A stretch of 30,847 nucleotides of DNA from a virus. The translations under genes and the position numbers were made by a program. The DNA lies in IMG/VR virus record IMGVR_UViG_3300024520_000338, positions 1 through 30,847 of that record; one strand, given 5' to 3'. Of the stretch, positions 18,820 to 27,701 are shown in pieces. Each line of letters opens with the position of its first letter. The first letter of the stretch is position 1. The notes under the pieces are model-generated. The model saw only the letters and a list, made by a program, of their open reading frames with translations, had not been told where the DNA came from and did no database searches.

Positions 18820-20178
18820 CTATTGTCCTACGCTAGGATTAATGTTAACCCTTCTTTGTAAATCTATCGGCTCTAATCCGTAAGCATCCATAATAGCATA
18901 CCCTTGTTCAATTGAATATCTACCATCGTTGTTAATCATCCATTCGATGACTGATTGTCTAGTGTTACCACCTTTTTGCTGAATGTATCCTTGTAAATCT
19001 GCATTAACAGCATCATCATTTGGACTCCCATCAGTTGAACTTGCTTGGAAATTAGGATCAACGTATCCTTCAGAAACTCCAAACACTCTAGCTTCTTCAG
19101 CTGTTAACGGTTGACCGTTGTTAATTTTAAATCTTGCATTTGTAGCCAAAGCACTATCAGATAACCCACTAGTACCACCGCCACCACTTGAAACCGTTCT
19201 AGGTTTAGTAGCTCCGGTTTGTACTCCTAAAGCAATTGCTTCTGATTCATTTAACGGAATACCTGCATCCCACTTAGTAAATGCTAAATCTAAAGTAGTT
19301 GCATCTCCTGAAATTTGGTCTTGTACTGCTTGCGCTTCAGATGCTAACAACTGATCTCTACTAAATCTAGCTTCGTCTAGTAAAGCAGCATTAGCAGCTT
19401 CGTTAGCTTGAACGTTTCTAGCAATATCAGCAGCGGTAGCACCTTGTGTTAAAGCAGTTAAGCCAGTACTAAATTGGTCTTGTGCTTGTTGTCTACCAAA
19501 TGCAATGCCTTGTTCTTCTTCCGTTCTAGCGGCGTCTATTCCTGATTGTCTACCTTGTAAACTAGTTTCTAACCCTTGTGCTTGTCTTAACGTTCTTCCG
19601 GTTTGTTGTCCTGAGAAAGGCGAGAATCCAGCTAATCTATTTTGTGCTACTCTAGTCCCTGCTACTGCAGAACCCTTTAAAGCACCGAATCTAGGATCTA
19701 ACGATTCTGCTTGTCTATCAAATTGTGCTTGAGTTCCAGCTAAAGAGCCTTCTAATAGAGTTGTACCTTGTGCTATTTCTGCTTCTTTGGCAGCTTGACT
19801 CTCTCTTCTACGTTCTTCTCGCATTCTGTTAATGATAGATTCAACACTTTCTACTTGCTGAACATTTTTAGGAGCGTTGTTAACCAATGTAGTATCTGCT
19901 AAAACAACCTTTTCTTCTCCTGCAGCTTCTGCTTTTCGTCTTTGTCTTTCTTCAAACTCTCGTTTAGCTCTAGCGTCATACTCTGCTCTAGTCAATCCTG
20001 AGTTACCAACCGTTTGTTCGGTGCTAACAATTGGTGTTATTTTAGGCACAACTGTTACAGTGGTTTGCTTTTTCTTCTTTTTCTTCTTAGCAGCTATTTC
20101 TTTTGTAGCTTCCCCTATTGTTTTAGCAGGGGTTGTTTTCTTTTTATTATCTACGATTCCAATTCTAGCTATTGCCAT
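18820..20178 (-). CDS. Ala/Gln-rich internal virion (ejection-like) protein
   Basis: A 452-residue protein. The N-terminus has seven consecutive lysines (residues 31-37) and a charged coiled coil (YDARAKREFEERQRRKAEAA). The middle (130-295) is Ala/Gln/Gly-rich and helical, typical of podovirus ejection proteins. Two similar segments, KWDAGIPLNESEAIALGV (303-320) and KINNGQPLTAEEARVFGV (351-368), form an internal repeat. The last 60 residues are an unfamiliar small helical domain. Gene order between fibre and giant protein supports a DNA-ejection role. No catalytic residues are seen. Confidence 0.68.
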   Translation of the reverse strand: MAIARIGIVDNKKKTTPAKTIGEATKEIAAKKKKKKKQTTVTVVPKITPIVSTEQTVGNSGLTRAEYDARAKREFEERQRRKAEAAGEEKVVLADTTLVNNAPKNVQQVESVESIINRMREERRRESQAAKEAEIAQGTTLLEGSLAGTQAQFDRQAESLDPRFGALKGSAVAGTRVAQNRLAGFSPFSGQQTGRTLRQAQGLETSLQGRQSGIDAARTEEEQGIAFGRQQAQDQFSTGLTALTQGATAADIARNVQANEAANAALLDEARFSRDQLLASEAQAVQDQISGDATTLDLAFTKWDAGIPLNESEAIALGVQTGATKPRTVSSGGGGTSGLSDSALATNARFKINNGQPLTAEEARVFGVSEGYVDPNFQASSTDGSPNDDAVNADLQGYIQQKGGNTRQSVIEWMINNDGRYSIEQGYAIMDAYGLEPIDLQRRVNINPSVGQ

Positions 20179-20187
20179 ATCAACCTC

Positions 20188-21081
20188 CTATGCTATCGAT
20201 CCGAATAATACCCAAATATCAGTATCTATTTTCTTTAAAGTTGCAACTGCGTTTTCACCTGCTATTTCAAGATTTCCGTCAAACGATTTAATTGTAACCC
20301 CAACACCGAAAGCGAAATTGACCGCGCCTAGACCGTATTGCATTATTTCTATTTTCGTACCTATTGGAAAAGCAACGCTAGAGTTCGGCGGAACTGTAAA
20401 GGTTATAGCTGTTCCGTTTGTGCACTTTAAGAAATCTCCTGCATCAGTCAATAGTAATGTGGATGAAATTGTTTTTTCGTTAACCCCTCCGAGTATAGCA
20501 TCATCTACGTAACTCTTAGGTGTGGCGTGATTGGAATTTGTCGGTGCATTCCCGTACAAGAACACTTCGTCATAAGTGTTTAAATTGCCATTAACAATAG
20601 CTTCTTCAAATTCCGCAATTTCAGAGAATGTTTTTTCTCCACCTATAGTCTGATTGGTAGACTTGTCAACAAAGTTATCGTCTACGTAATCTTTTCTAGT
20701 TAATTGGTCTGCTGCAGTGGGAGCTGCGTCACACACTGGTATTGTACCTATGAATTGCGTAAGACCTCTGAATCTATTGACGTTATAAAAATCTGTAACA
20801 CCTGAGAAAATTGCATTATCTATAAAACTTGCATCATTCTTGAATACAGTTGTTGAATTAAAATCAACATTTTCTTCGAAGTCTTTTTTCCCTATGATTG
20901 ATTGGTCTCCGTTTAAACCATCTAGAACCTCGTTTATCTGATCTTGATTATATATTGCCCTTGCGTCATAGTCAGCTTGTACTGCTGCATAGTCACCACC
21001 TTTGCTAGCTCCGAATTCATTTGCAGAACCGCTATGTTTAAAAGGGAAGTCACTTGGTGTTTTTTTACTTGGTAAAGCCAT
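20188..21081 (-). CDS. Tail fibre/spike-like protein
   Basis: A 297-residue protein. The middle has short repeats of phage-fibre type: LTRKDYVDDNFVDKSTNQTI with GGEKTF (about 147-170) and ATPKSYVDDAIL (about 205). A beta-rich stretch VFKNDASFIDNAIFSGVTDF earlier suggests a trimeric shaft. The C-terminus KIEIMQYGLGAVNFAFGVGV and IAGENAVATLKKIDTDIWVL is a small beta domain common at the end of phage fibres. It probably contacts the host surface. It begins just after the nozzle-like gene and shares its late operon. Confidence 0.78.
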   Translation of the reverse strand: MALPSKKTPSDFPFKHSGSANEFGASKGGDYAAVQADYDARAIYNQDQINEVLDGLNGDQSIIGKKDFEENVDFNSTTVFKNDASFIDNAIFSGVTDFYNVNRFRGLTQFIGTIPVCDAAPTAADQLTRKDYVDDNFVDKSTNQTIGGEKTFSEIAEFEEAIVNGNLNTYDEVFLYGNAPTNSNHATPKSYVDDAILGGVNEKTISSTLLLTDAGDFLKCTNGTAITFTVPPNSSVAFPIGTKIEIMQYGLGAVNFAFGVGVTIKSFDGNLEIAGENAVATLKKIDTDIWVLFGSIA

Positions 21082-21082
21082 A

Positions 21083-23047
21083 TTAAATCTCCTTTCCTTC
21101 GCTTACGTTAATTTCAAAGTTGGTTATAGTTGCAGGTAATCCGGTTGTACCACCTATTTTAGCTTGGAAATACTCACAATCCTTAACCTTAACCTTACTT
21201 TTAAAACTCTTAGGGAATAAAGAACCACCATAAACCATAGTTGAATACGTCCAAGACGAGTAAACTAACGATGTTATTTCAAAGTTATCTTTTAACACAT
21301 AATTATTATCAACATCACTTCTTGTCCACAAGTTAATATTTGTGTCAGCGTAACCTTGCATAGTTACATAAACGTCATCTACATTCTCTCTAAGTTGTGT
21401 TGTTCTTAGGTTTGTTAACTTTGTTGTCCAGTAGAAATCGTATTCACTAGGATAAGGATCAAAGAAGTTCGTTCCTTCTTGTTCATCTACATAAGGTAAT
21501 GTTTCATCTACTGTTTTGAATCTACTGAATGTAGCGCCTAATGTACCGAAGTGTAATTGATTATCTATAACAACCCAACATCTAACACCTAAGTTGTTTA
21601 ATATATACCACTGAGGTAAATACTTACCTGATGCCTGGTCTAAAATTGTATTGTTGTAATCACATACCCAAACCACGTTAGTAAAAGGATTACTTATATA
21701 AAGTTTACCTTTGAAATCAATAGAAATATATTCATCTAAGAATAAAGTTCCAGCGCTTTCTGCTTCTAATAATCCTACTATATCACTGAAATTAGTATTT
21801 TTGTTGTAGTTAATTGCATCTGATTGTATAATTATACTGTTCTCGGCTAATACTTCCTTGGGAACAACCTTTCCGTATCCATCCTTGCTAAGCGCCCAAG
21901 CTGAATTGTTTATCAACGCAACCGAACCTCGAGCTAGACAACCCTTATAAGGATTTAGTTCTTTATGATAGAATACCACTTCGGAACCTATTATATTAGT
22001 TCCTCTAACCCATGTAGACTCCGCTCCGGTATCTTCGTTGTTCTTATAAATGATTAACTGATCACTTTGAGTTTGATAAGCTATAATCTTTTGGTCGTCA
22101 AAACCTATCTCATCATAATCTGTTAAAGGGAAATAAGTCGGGTCTGATTGACCGTCGTGTATTCCTGAATGGAAATCTAAGTTAGGATAATCAGGATTAC
22201 CACTAAACCATGCAGATATTGCAGCTTGACCACCATATATAGCTGATAAAGTACAATCTGTTATAGTTGCTGCGTCGGTAAAGCCTACAAAAGGCGTATT
22301 AGGTTCAAATACAACTCTAACCGCATCGTTTCCATCTATGTTGATTGATTCAGGCGGGAATGTAACATAAGTTATCACCCCTGTGACTAGGTTTCTAGTG
22401 TAGTTTGTTGTAACGGTTTGTAAATCCCATGCGCCAGTTGTAGCGTTTCTGTAATACACCTCTATTGTTGATTTAACATCATCTATTTGTAAAGTTACAG
22501 TTGTGCTTCCTGTTACGTGTTGAAACTCTTGCGCTCTTTTAGGTTGTATCATATTTAATTCTTCTAAAACAGTACCACCACCAGTTTCAGGAGTGTTAAT
22601 TGTGTTAGTGGGAATATACCCTACTACATCTACTAAACTTCCTCCGGTTTCATATACCATAAATCTATCTCTAGTTAACAAATAGAATTTACTATTGTAC
22701 TCGAAAGCTGAGAAAGGTTCTGTTGCATACCCCGAACCTACAATAGAAGATGTGTAACTTTGCGTTGTATCATAAGCTCCTTGACCGTTAATTATTATAG
22801 CGCCTTTTTTATAGTTAAACGCTCCTAATATTACACCGAAATCACTTGCATAGTCATGGACTATCTTAATTCCTAATCTAGTTGTTAAATCACCTTTGTT
22901 ATTAGGTAACATATTCAAGCAACCAGGTGTGTTTAAGTCTGAAATGGTATCATTACTAGATGAAATATCGATACCACCGAAGCTTGCCGTTCTTAATGTT
23001 CTTGTATTGTCTCTTATAGTTGGTCTTGATCTTCTTGGAAAAGGCAT
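21083..23047 (-). CDS. Nozzle-like tail protein (T7 gp12 type by position)
   Basis: A 654-residue, beta-rich protein (start MPFPRRSRPTIRDNTRTLRT, then FGGIDISSSNDTISD and NMLPNNKGDLTTRLG). A sequence that begins with a statement of sample points and Gly-containing strands (GAFNYKKGAIIINGQGAY) is typical of podovirus nozzle or stabilisation proteins with a propeller-like fold. It directly follows the adaptor-like gene with a 1-base gap, matching the gp11-gp12 order of T7-like tails. Homology was not tested. It would form the tail tube end through which DNA exits. Confidence 0.65.
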   Translation of the reverse strand: MPFPRRSRPTIRDNTRTLRTASFGGIDISSSNDTISDLNTPGCLNMLPNNKGDLTTRLGIKIVHDYASDFGVILGAFNYKKGAIIINGQGAYDTTQSYTSSIVGSGYATEPFSAFEYNSKFYLLTRDRFMVYETGGSLVDVVGYIPTNTINTPETGGGTVLEELNMIQPKRAQEFQHVTGSTTVTLQIDDVKSTIEVYYRNATTGAWDLQTVTTNYTRNLVTGVITYVTFPPESINIDGNDAVRVVFEPNTPFVGFTDAATITDCTLSAIYGGQAAISAWFSGNPDYPNLDFHSGIHDGQSDPTYFPLTDYDEIGFDDQKIIAYQTQSDQLIIYKNNEDTGAESTWVRGTNIIGSEVVFYHKELNPYKGCLARGSVALINNSAWALSKDGYGKVVPKEVLAENSIIIQSDAINYNKNTNFSDIVGLLEAESAGTLFLDEYISIDFKGKLYISNPFTNVVWVCDYNNTILDQASGKYLPQWYILNNLGVRCWVVIDNQLHFGTLGATFSRFKTVDETLPYVDEQEGTNFFDPYPSEYDFYWTTKLTNLRTTQLRENVDDVYVTMQGYADTNINLWTRSDVDNNYVLKDNFEITSLVYSSWTYSTMVYGGSLFPKSFKSKVKVKDCEYFQAKIGGTTGLPATITNFEINVSEGKEI

Positions 23048-23048
23048 C

Positions 23049-23990
23049 TTACCACCTCTTTCTTCTGATAGGCGTTTCTACTGCTCTCTTTTGGTTGTTT
23101 GCTAGAGTTGCATTAGCTGCGTCTATACCTATACTAGAATATCTATCACCTACACTATACTTTTTATCAACATTTGCTTTAAGTTTCCCTGCTACACTGT
23201 TGATTAATGAAGTTAAATACTCATCTAGTATGTCTAATTCTGTATCATCTGCTATATTAACGTTATTTTCATCATATTCTAATAGTGTTGGATAAGCTGC
23301 ATACTCAACTTTAAATTCGCCTTCTGTTTCGTAAGGGAATATAATTTTCTTTCCAGCTCTGATATACATTGAAGAAGGATACTCTTCATAAGAGCCATCG
23401 TCTTTTAAAATGTTAACTCTTTCTAACAGATATAAATCACTTGGAGAGTCATATTCTAATTGACTTTCGTAAGATACTGGAAACTCTTTGTATTCAGTGA
23501 ACAACGCAACCCATCTAAAAGGATAGTCGTATGTGCCTGAAAATCTAAGTCTAAGCTGATTAGCGTCATCTGCCTTAGTAACATTGCCTTTATACAATAC
23601 ATAACCGTCACCGACAGTATGAGCGTGTACAATAGCATCTATGAGTGTCCATACGCTAGGTGCAGTCTCTTCTTCTATATAAACCGTACCACTACCACCT
23701 ATTTGTAATGAATAAGCTCTTGCTGCTCCTAATTCGAATGTTATATCAGTTCCTTCGAAGTCGTATTCTTCCCACGATCCACCTAAACCATTTTTAGGGT
23801 TCTTTTGAGCTATTAAATATGATTCTTTCTTGCTCTTAGTAACAGTAACTAAGTATGTTAACTCTTGATTAGTGAAATCTGTAATCGATAGAATGTAGTC
23901 TTGTTTTGATGCTTCAGAAGTTAACGCACCACTAGCAGACCACTCACCAATTTCCATGATTGTGTTTCTTTTAAAATCTTTAAATAACAT
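23049..23990 (-). CDS. Head-to-tail adaptor-like protein (T7 gp11 type by position)
   Basis: A 313-residue protein. The N-terminal two thirds are beta-rich, and the C-terminal part (YEYDENNVNI-like acidic strand, then LDILDEYLTSLINSVAGKLK and a basic end ETPIRRKRW) is helical. Its size and place, directly before the nozzle-like gene, suggest an adaptor between portal and nozzle. AAGGAGGTAACTG precedes ATG, and a strong promoter sits upstream. A later in-frame ATG (MEIGEW) exists but has no good ribosome site. Function is from context. Confidence 0.58.
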   Translation of the reverse strand: MLFKDFKRNTIMEIGEWSASGALTSEASKQDYILSITDFTNQELTYLVTVTKSKKESYLIAQKNPKNGLGGSWEEYDFEGTDITFELGAARAYSLQIGGSGTVYIEEETAPSVWTLIDAIVHAHTVGDGYVLYKGNVTKADDANQLRLRFSGTYDYPFRWVALFTEYKEFPVSYESQLEYDSPSDLYLLERVNILKDDGSYEEYPSSMYIRAGKKIIFPYETEGEFKVEYAAYPTLLEYDENNVNIADDTELDILDEYLTSLINSVAGKLKANVDKKYSVGDRYSSIGIDAANATLANNQKRAVETPIRRKRW

Positions 23991-24008
23991 CAGTTACCTC
24001 CTTGCCTT

Positions 24009-24037
24009 ATTTTATCACAGATGTTAATAGTGTTCAA
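24009..24037 (-). promoter_or_regulatory. Internal late promoter before tail genes (TTGAAC-17-TAAAAT)
   Basis: Minus strand: TTGAAC (24037-24032), 17-base spacer, TAAAAT (24014-24009). It lies between a terminator and the adaptor gene, so it can drive the tail, ejection and lysis genes. Confidence 0.72.
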
Positions 24038-24042
24038 TTTGT

Positions 24043-24061
24043 AAAAAGGGGCATAAGCCCC
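24043..24061 (-). terminator. Terminator before the tail-gene promoter
   Basis: Minus strand: GGGGC, loop TTAT, GCCCC, then TTTTT. It closes the transcript from the capsid-side genes 8 bases after the stop at 24069. Confidence 0.85.
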
Positions 24062-24068
24062 CTTGTTA

Positions 24069-24380
24069 TCATTCTGTTTCTAATGGCTCTAATTCTGTTA
24101 TGAAAATCAAGTCAGGTCCGAAGAAGCTTTGTAGTTCTCTGAATCTAGCAGGTGTCATAAAAGTTCCACCTTCTCCAATTGAACCGTTTCCGTGTTCGTC
24201 TCTATCAACCTTCACATAAATCTTATCATTTCTTTGTTCAAAGTTCATTTTAGGCTCTTGATTTTCATAACTTTTACGGCCATCACCTAATGTAGGATGG
24301 CATTTAGCTTGTAGCGATTCAATGCGGACCAGCATTATAGTGTTTAAAGGTGCTGCGTTTACTGCTTGTGCATTACTCAT
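24069..24380 (-). CDS. Small late protein, unknown function
   Basis: A 103-residue protein (MSNAQAVNAAPLNTIMLVRI onwards), with beta strands in the middle (DKIYVKVDRDEHGNGSIGEG) and an acidic end. It is close behind the 412-residue gene and is followed by a terminator, so it may be a minor structural or assembly protein of the capsid-side module. Family not recognised. Confidence 0.62.
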   Translation of the reverse strand: MSNAQAVNAAPLNTIMLVRIESLQAKCHPTLGDGRKSYENQEPKMNFEQRNDKIYVKVDRDEHGNGSIGEGGTFMTPARFRELQSFFGPDLIFITELEPLETE

Positions 24381-24389
24381 TATAACCTC

Positions 24390-25628
24390 CTACTTCCATT
24401 CATACCCTATTAACAAGGCATTTGTTATTACGATATTAGCACCTATATCATCATTCGGATTTGCTTCTGCATCTCTTAAAGCTGATATAACTACACCACC
24501 GCCTTCAATCCCTACTTTGTTTATAGGTATTTCAAAGCTAACCGTTTGCCTAACGTTTTGTGAAGGAGCTGCAACTGTGACGATTTTAGTCTCTAAAGTA
24601 TCCGCTGGTATCGCTTGATTGTATAAATAGTTCTGACTCACTTGTTTTGAAGAAACAGTGAATTCAATATCACCTGTGTTTGCACCATCAACATAAAATG
24701 ATAATGACAATTGAAGCGGGATTGATGTATCTAATCCCTTTGTAAAGTTTTGAATTAACAAGAAACCATCTTTTTTTGTGTTTTCCCATTTGTTCTCTTT
24801 GTATTTAGCTGATATGTCTGTGCAATATTGAACCGTTTGGTCTTTAGGATCATTAAGTCCGTTTGCTATAATCCCTCTAAGTCCTTCTTGAAGTGTCACT
24901 TCTCTTCTTGCTAATCCAAACAATTCTTCTAAACCTGTTGCATTCTTTTCTGCTTTGTTTGTATTGTGTTTAATTTGTTCTAATACTGGTGATGCTGTAA
25001 TTGCTGCCACAATTCTGAATCTTGCCCAATACATAGTGTGATCAACACCATTAATATTCAGTGTCTGAGCTGCCCAATTTGTATCTAGCGGATCCGCAGG
25101 GTTCATGCCGAATCTAATGTGTTCACTTAGATTGCTTGCGATTTCCCATCCATGTTGATCATGTGGGTAGTTTGAATCTGATGACATATACAACTCTTCT
25201 TCCCAAACGTTAATGTCATTTAGAAATTCACCAACAATATTTTCTGGTTCTGCTGCTATAGAACCAAGAGAAGTGTATTTCATTTTAACCCCTAGCCTTG
25301 GCCGTTCTGAACCTATCATAACCACTTGGCCTATGTTTCCATTCGTGAACATAGGTGCATTTGAAGCTGTGTCAGACTGCCAGCTTACGGTTTCGTCCAC
25401 AGCACCTGTGATCACGTTTCCAACTTCATTAGCAACATCATACTTGAATGCGATCTCAACAGGATACGAATCACCTTCTCCAAAGACAGACTCTTTTCCA
25501 TTGTCTTTTGTTCCGATTGACACCTGCTCTGTAAATATAACCCCTGCATCGTCACCTGTTTCTGTTACTTCTGTAAATGAAAAGAAAATTTTCACATACT
25601 CCCATAGTTTACCAATGCTTTTTGCCAT
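24390..25628 (-). CDS. Late structural protein, unassigned (412 residues)
   Basis: A beta-rich protein with regular hydrophobic strands and Asn/Gly/Thr-rich loops, for example GNVITGAVDETVSWQSDTAS and FYVDGANTGDIEFTVSSKQV. A central helical part (NKAEKNATGLEELFGLARRE) is notable. It follows the 594-residue gene with 2 bases between. Size and place between capsid and adaptor do not match a classic podovirus protein; a head fibre, decoration or receptor-binding role is possible. No motif proves it. Confidence 0.6.
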   Translation of the reverse strand: MAKSIGKLWEYVKIFFSFTEVTETGDDAGVIFTEQVSIGTKDNGKESVFGEGDSYPVEIAFKYDVANEVGNVITGAVDETVSWQSDTASNAPMFTNGNIGQVVMIGSERPRLGVKMKYTSLGSIAAEPENIVGEFLNDINVWEEELYMSSDSNYPHDQHGWEIASNLSEHIRFGMNPADPLDTNWAAQTLNINGVDHTMYWARFRIVAAITASPVLEQIKHNTNKAEKNATGLEELFGLARREVTLQEGLRGIIANGLNDPKDQTVQYCTDISAKYKENKWENTKKDGFLLIQNFTKGLDTSIPLQLSLSFYVDGANTGDIEFTVSSKQVSQNYLYNQAIPADTLETKIVTVAAPSQNVRQTVSFEIPINKVGIEGGGVVISALRDAEANPNDDIGANIVITNALLIGYEWK

Positions 25629-25630
25629 TA

Positions 25631-27415
25631 TTAAACCTCCTCTATAGCGAAATAACCTTCTGTATCGACTGCATATTCACCTTCGCTATCTATCGCAAAT
25701 TCAGCCGTATTAAAACCCATTTCCTTTAACAACTTTTCTTCACACGTACCAGAAATAGGTGCTTCCATGAAGGCAAGTTTGCCAGTTGCTATATTGAAGT
25801 ACATTTGATTAAATTGATTCTCTGCCATATCTGCAAACGGCATAACCTTGTTAACCCCATTAAGTGATGAGATATTATTAGTATCATTGATATAACGAAT
25901 GTTGTATTGATCTGATAGTATTGCAGAGTTACCTACTTCAATTGCTCCTGGGGTAGGTTGAGAAACCGTTTTATCACCTTCGTAAATAACTGCTTCTATT
26001 GTGAGACTCTCCGTTATAGGTATCACAGCACTAAACACTAATCTTAAAAAATCTTCCGTTAGTACTGCATCAGTAGTGAAAGTTATAGCATAAATTCCGT
26101 TTACATATTGTAAAGCTAAAAAGTCTGCAGAAACACCAAATGAATTTAGAGAGAAAGCATCAGTTCCAACATCTGAATTTGTTATTGCGTAATACAATGT
26201 ATATAGCGTGTTAGATTTCCATGCATTAGAAGGGAATCTTACATCTTGAGTTGTTGCTCCATCTGATGTAAATGTGACTTTGCAATCCGCTATAACAGGG
26301 TCGCCATTCACACTATACGCTTGTCTGCAATCCACAACCCCATCAACCACCTCATAATTTTCCTTAACTCGCTTAACATAATCAGGTTTGAACTTTACCC
26401 CATTGATAAATCCTACTGGTATATTGTTTTCATCATTAGGCACTTTGTAGCCTTGTCTGTAAGGTAATAACCCTGCTGAGTCTCGTGTGATACCTAGGTA
26501 TGACTCGTAAGGGAGTATAGACGAACCTAGTTGGACTTGTAAATTTTCCACATAACCAGATACACCTGAAACGGCGGCTCTGAACGTTATATATAACCAT
26601 TGTTTCGCGTCTACGTTATTTAAAATGTCACCATTCACTATATTTGGTTCTGAGGAAGTTAACGATATTGCATCTGCAGAAGAATCTGCAAAAACATCAG
26701 AGAAAACAGCTTTCAATTCCTGATTATCATCTGTCAAGTAAGACAAAGTCGCATCCGATATGTCTTTAGAGTAGATTCTACTATACCATATTGAGGTGCT
26801 CCCTCTTACATCTGAGAAGTACTTTTCTCCGACCCTGATAGTTCCGCTTAACGGTGTTGTAATATCAAACTCGTTAAATCTGTTATCCCCTTGCCCTTTC
26901 TCCACCGAGTAACCATATAAATCCCGTCTATCTACCTGAGTAATGTTAATCTCAGTAGGAACAGCAGGTGCGTTCTCTTGTTGTACGTCTATCTGTGCTG
27001 AACCGTCTGACGGTATTAGGGATAATACGTTGTTGTCAGGGTTAATGTCTAAGTCATAACCAAGAGCCCCTATTTGAGTTATAAGGGTTTTAATACCATT
27101 GACGGGTATAATGAATTGACCACTACCATTGAATGCACTCACAACAGGTAAATCAGTTGTAGCATCTATATAAGTCAATGCTTCATTAGCAAACTCAATC
27201 GCTTCTAAATACGATACTCCGTCACCCAAGCCCGTCAACGCTTGCACCGCTTCTCGTCCTACCTCTGTTCCAGTGTTTCCTACTTTGTCAAGTAAAATAC
27301 CGGATGTTACTCCTTTTGAATACTGCTCTAAACCACAGTTTTTAAGCAAGTACTCGTATAATCCATCTTTCTTATATGGTCTACCCCTTCTAGGGTATAC
27401 TCCGACTAATCTCAT
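25631..27415 (-). CDS. Large late structural protein with C-terminal repeats, unassigned
   Basis: A 594-residue protein with a basic N-terminus (MRLVGVYPRRGRPYKKDGLY), then mostly beta-rich Asn/Asp/Ser/Thr sequence. The last 25 residues contain three similar units, EFAIDSEG, EYAVDTEG and YFAIEEV, an acidic repeat. It lies between the HeH protein and the 412-residue protein, overlapping the former by 1 base. It could be a capsid-attached fibre or receptor-binding protein. The family is not recognised. Confidence 0.62.
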   Translation of the reverse strand: MRLVGVYPRRGRPYKKDGLYEYLLKNCGLEQYSKGVTSGILLDKVGNTGTEVGREAVQALTGLGDGVSYLEAIEFANEALTYIDATTDLPVVSAFNGSGQFIIPVNGIKTLITQIGALGYDLDINPDNNVLSLIPSDGSAQIDVQQENAPAVPTEINITQVDRRDLYGYSVEKGQGDNRFNEFDITTPLSGTIRVGEKYFSDVRGSTSIWYSRIYSKDISDATLSYLTDDNQELKAVFSDVFADSSADAISLTSSEPNIVNGDILNNVDAKQWLYITFRAAVSGVSGYVENLQVQLGSSILPYESYLGITRDSAGLLPYRQGYKVPNDENNIPVGFINGVKFKPDYVKRVKENYEVVDGVVDCRQAYSVNGDPVIADCKVTFTSDGATTQDVRFPSNAWKSNTLYTLYYAITNSDVGTDAFSLNSFGVSADFLALQYVNGIYAITFTTDAVLTEDFLRLVFSAVIPITESLTIEAVIYEGDKTVSQPTPGAIEVGNSAILSDQYNIRYINDTNNISSLNGVNKVMPFADMAENQFNQMYFNIATGKLAFMEAPISGTCEEKLLKEMGFNTAEFAIDSEGEYAVDTEGYFAIEEV

Positions 27416-27645
27416 TATAACACCTCGTTCAATCTCTCAATCAAATCAACTTTCGATACTCCAAAAGGATTTGCATCACACTTCTCAGTGTACAACTCTT
27501 GCAACTCTTTATATTCCATAGTGCTTAGATCGTATTCTTTCTCTTGCTCTACAATTTCATAACCACCAGGTTTGTAGTATCTTAAATATTTAGACATAGT
27601 TGTATATAATGCGCAACCCGCCTTCTTAATTAAAATTTTATCCAT
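27415..27645 (-). CDS. Small protein with C-terminal HeH/SAP-like domain
   Basis: A 76-residue protein. Residues 40-76 (STMEYKELQELYTEKCDANP, FGVSKVDLIERLNEVL) fit the short helix-extended-helix HeH motif often found in small phage proteins next to the capsid. The N-terminal part is a short basic beta region. It may bind DNA or assist head completion. It follows a hairpin terminator after the capsid gene and has AGGAGGAAAC before ATG. Confidence 0.66.
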   Translation of the reverse strand: MDKILIKKAGCALYTTMSKYLRYYKPGGYEIVEQEKEYDLSTMEYKELQELYTEKCDANPFGVSKVDLIERLNEVL

Positions 27646-27655
27646 GTTTCCTCCT

Positions 27656-27689
27656 AATAAAATAAGGGGAAGGGAATTAACCCAACCCC
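27656..27689 (-). terminator. Hairpin after the capsid gene, likely attenuator
   Basis: Minus strand: GGGG, TT, GGG pair with CCC, TT, CCCC around loop TTAATT, followed by TTATTTTATT. It lies 13 bases after the capsid stop and would give more capsid than downstream transcript. The mismatch and broken T-run suggest partial termination. Confidence 0.7.
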
Positions 27690-27701
27690 TAAAGTGTCGT
27701 C

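Noticed and set aside
19877-20512. Plus-strand frame of 211 codons crossing two minus-strand genes
   Set aside because: It spans the boundary of the fibre and ejection genes, has poly-Phe from the poly-Lys tract, and has no promoter or ribosome site.
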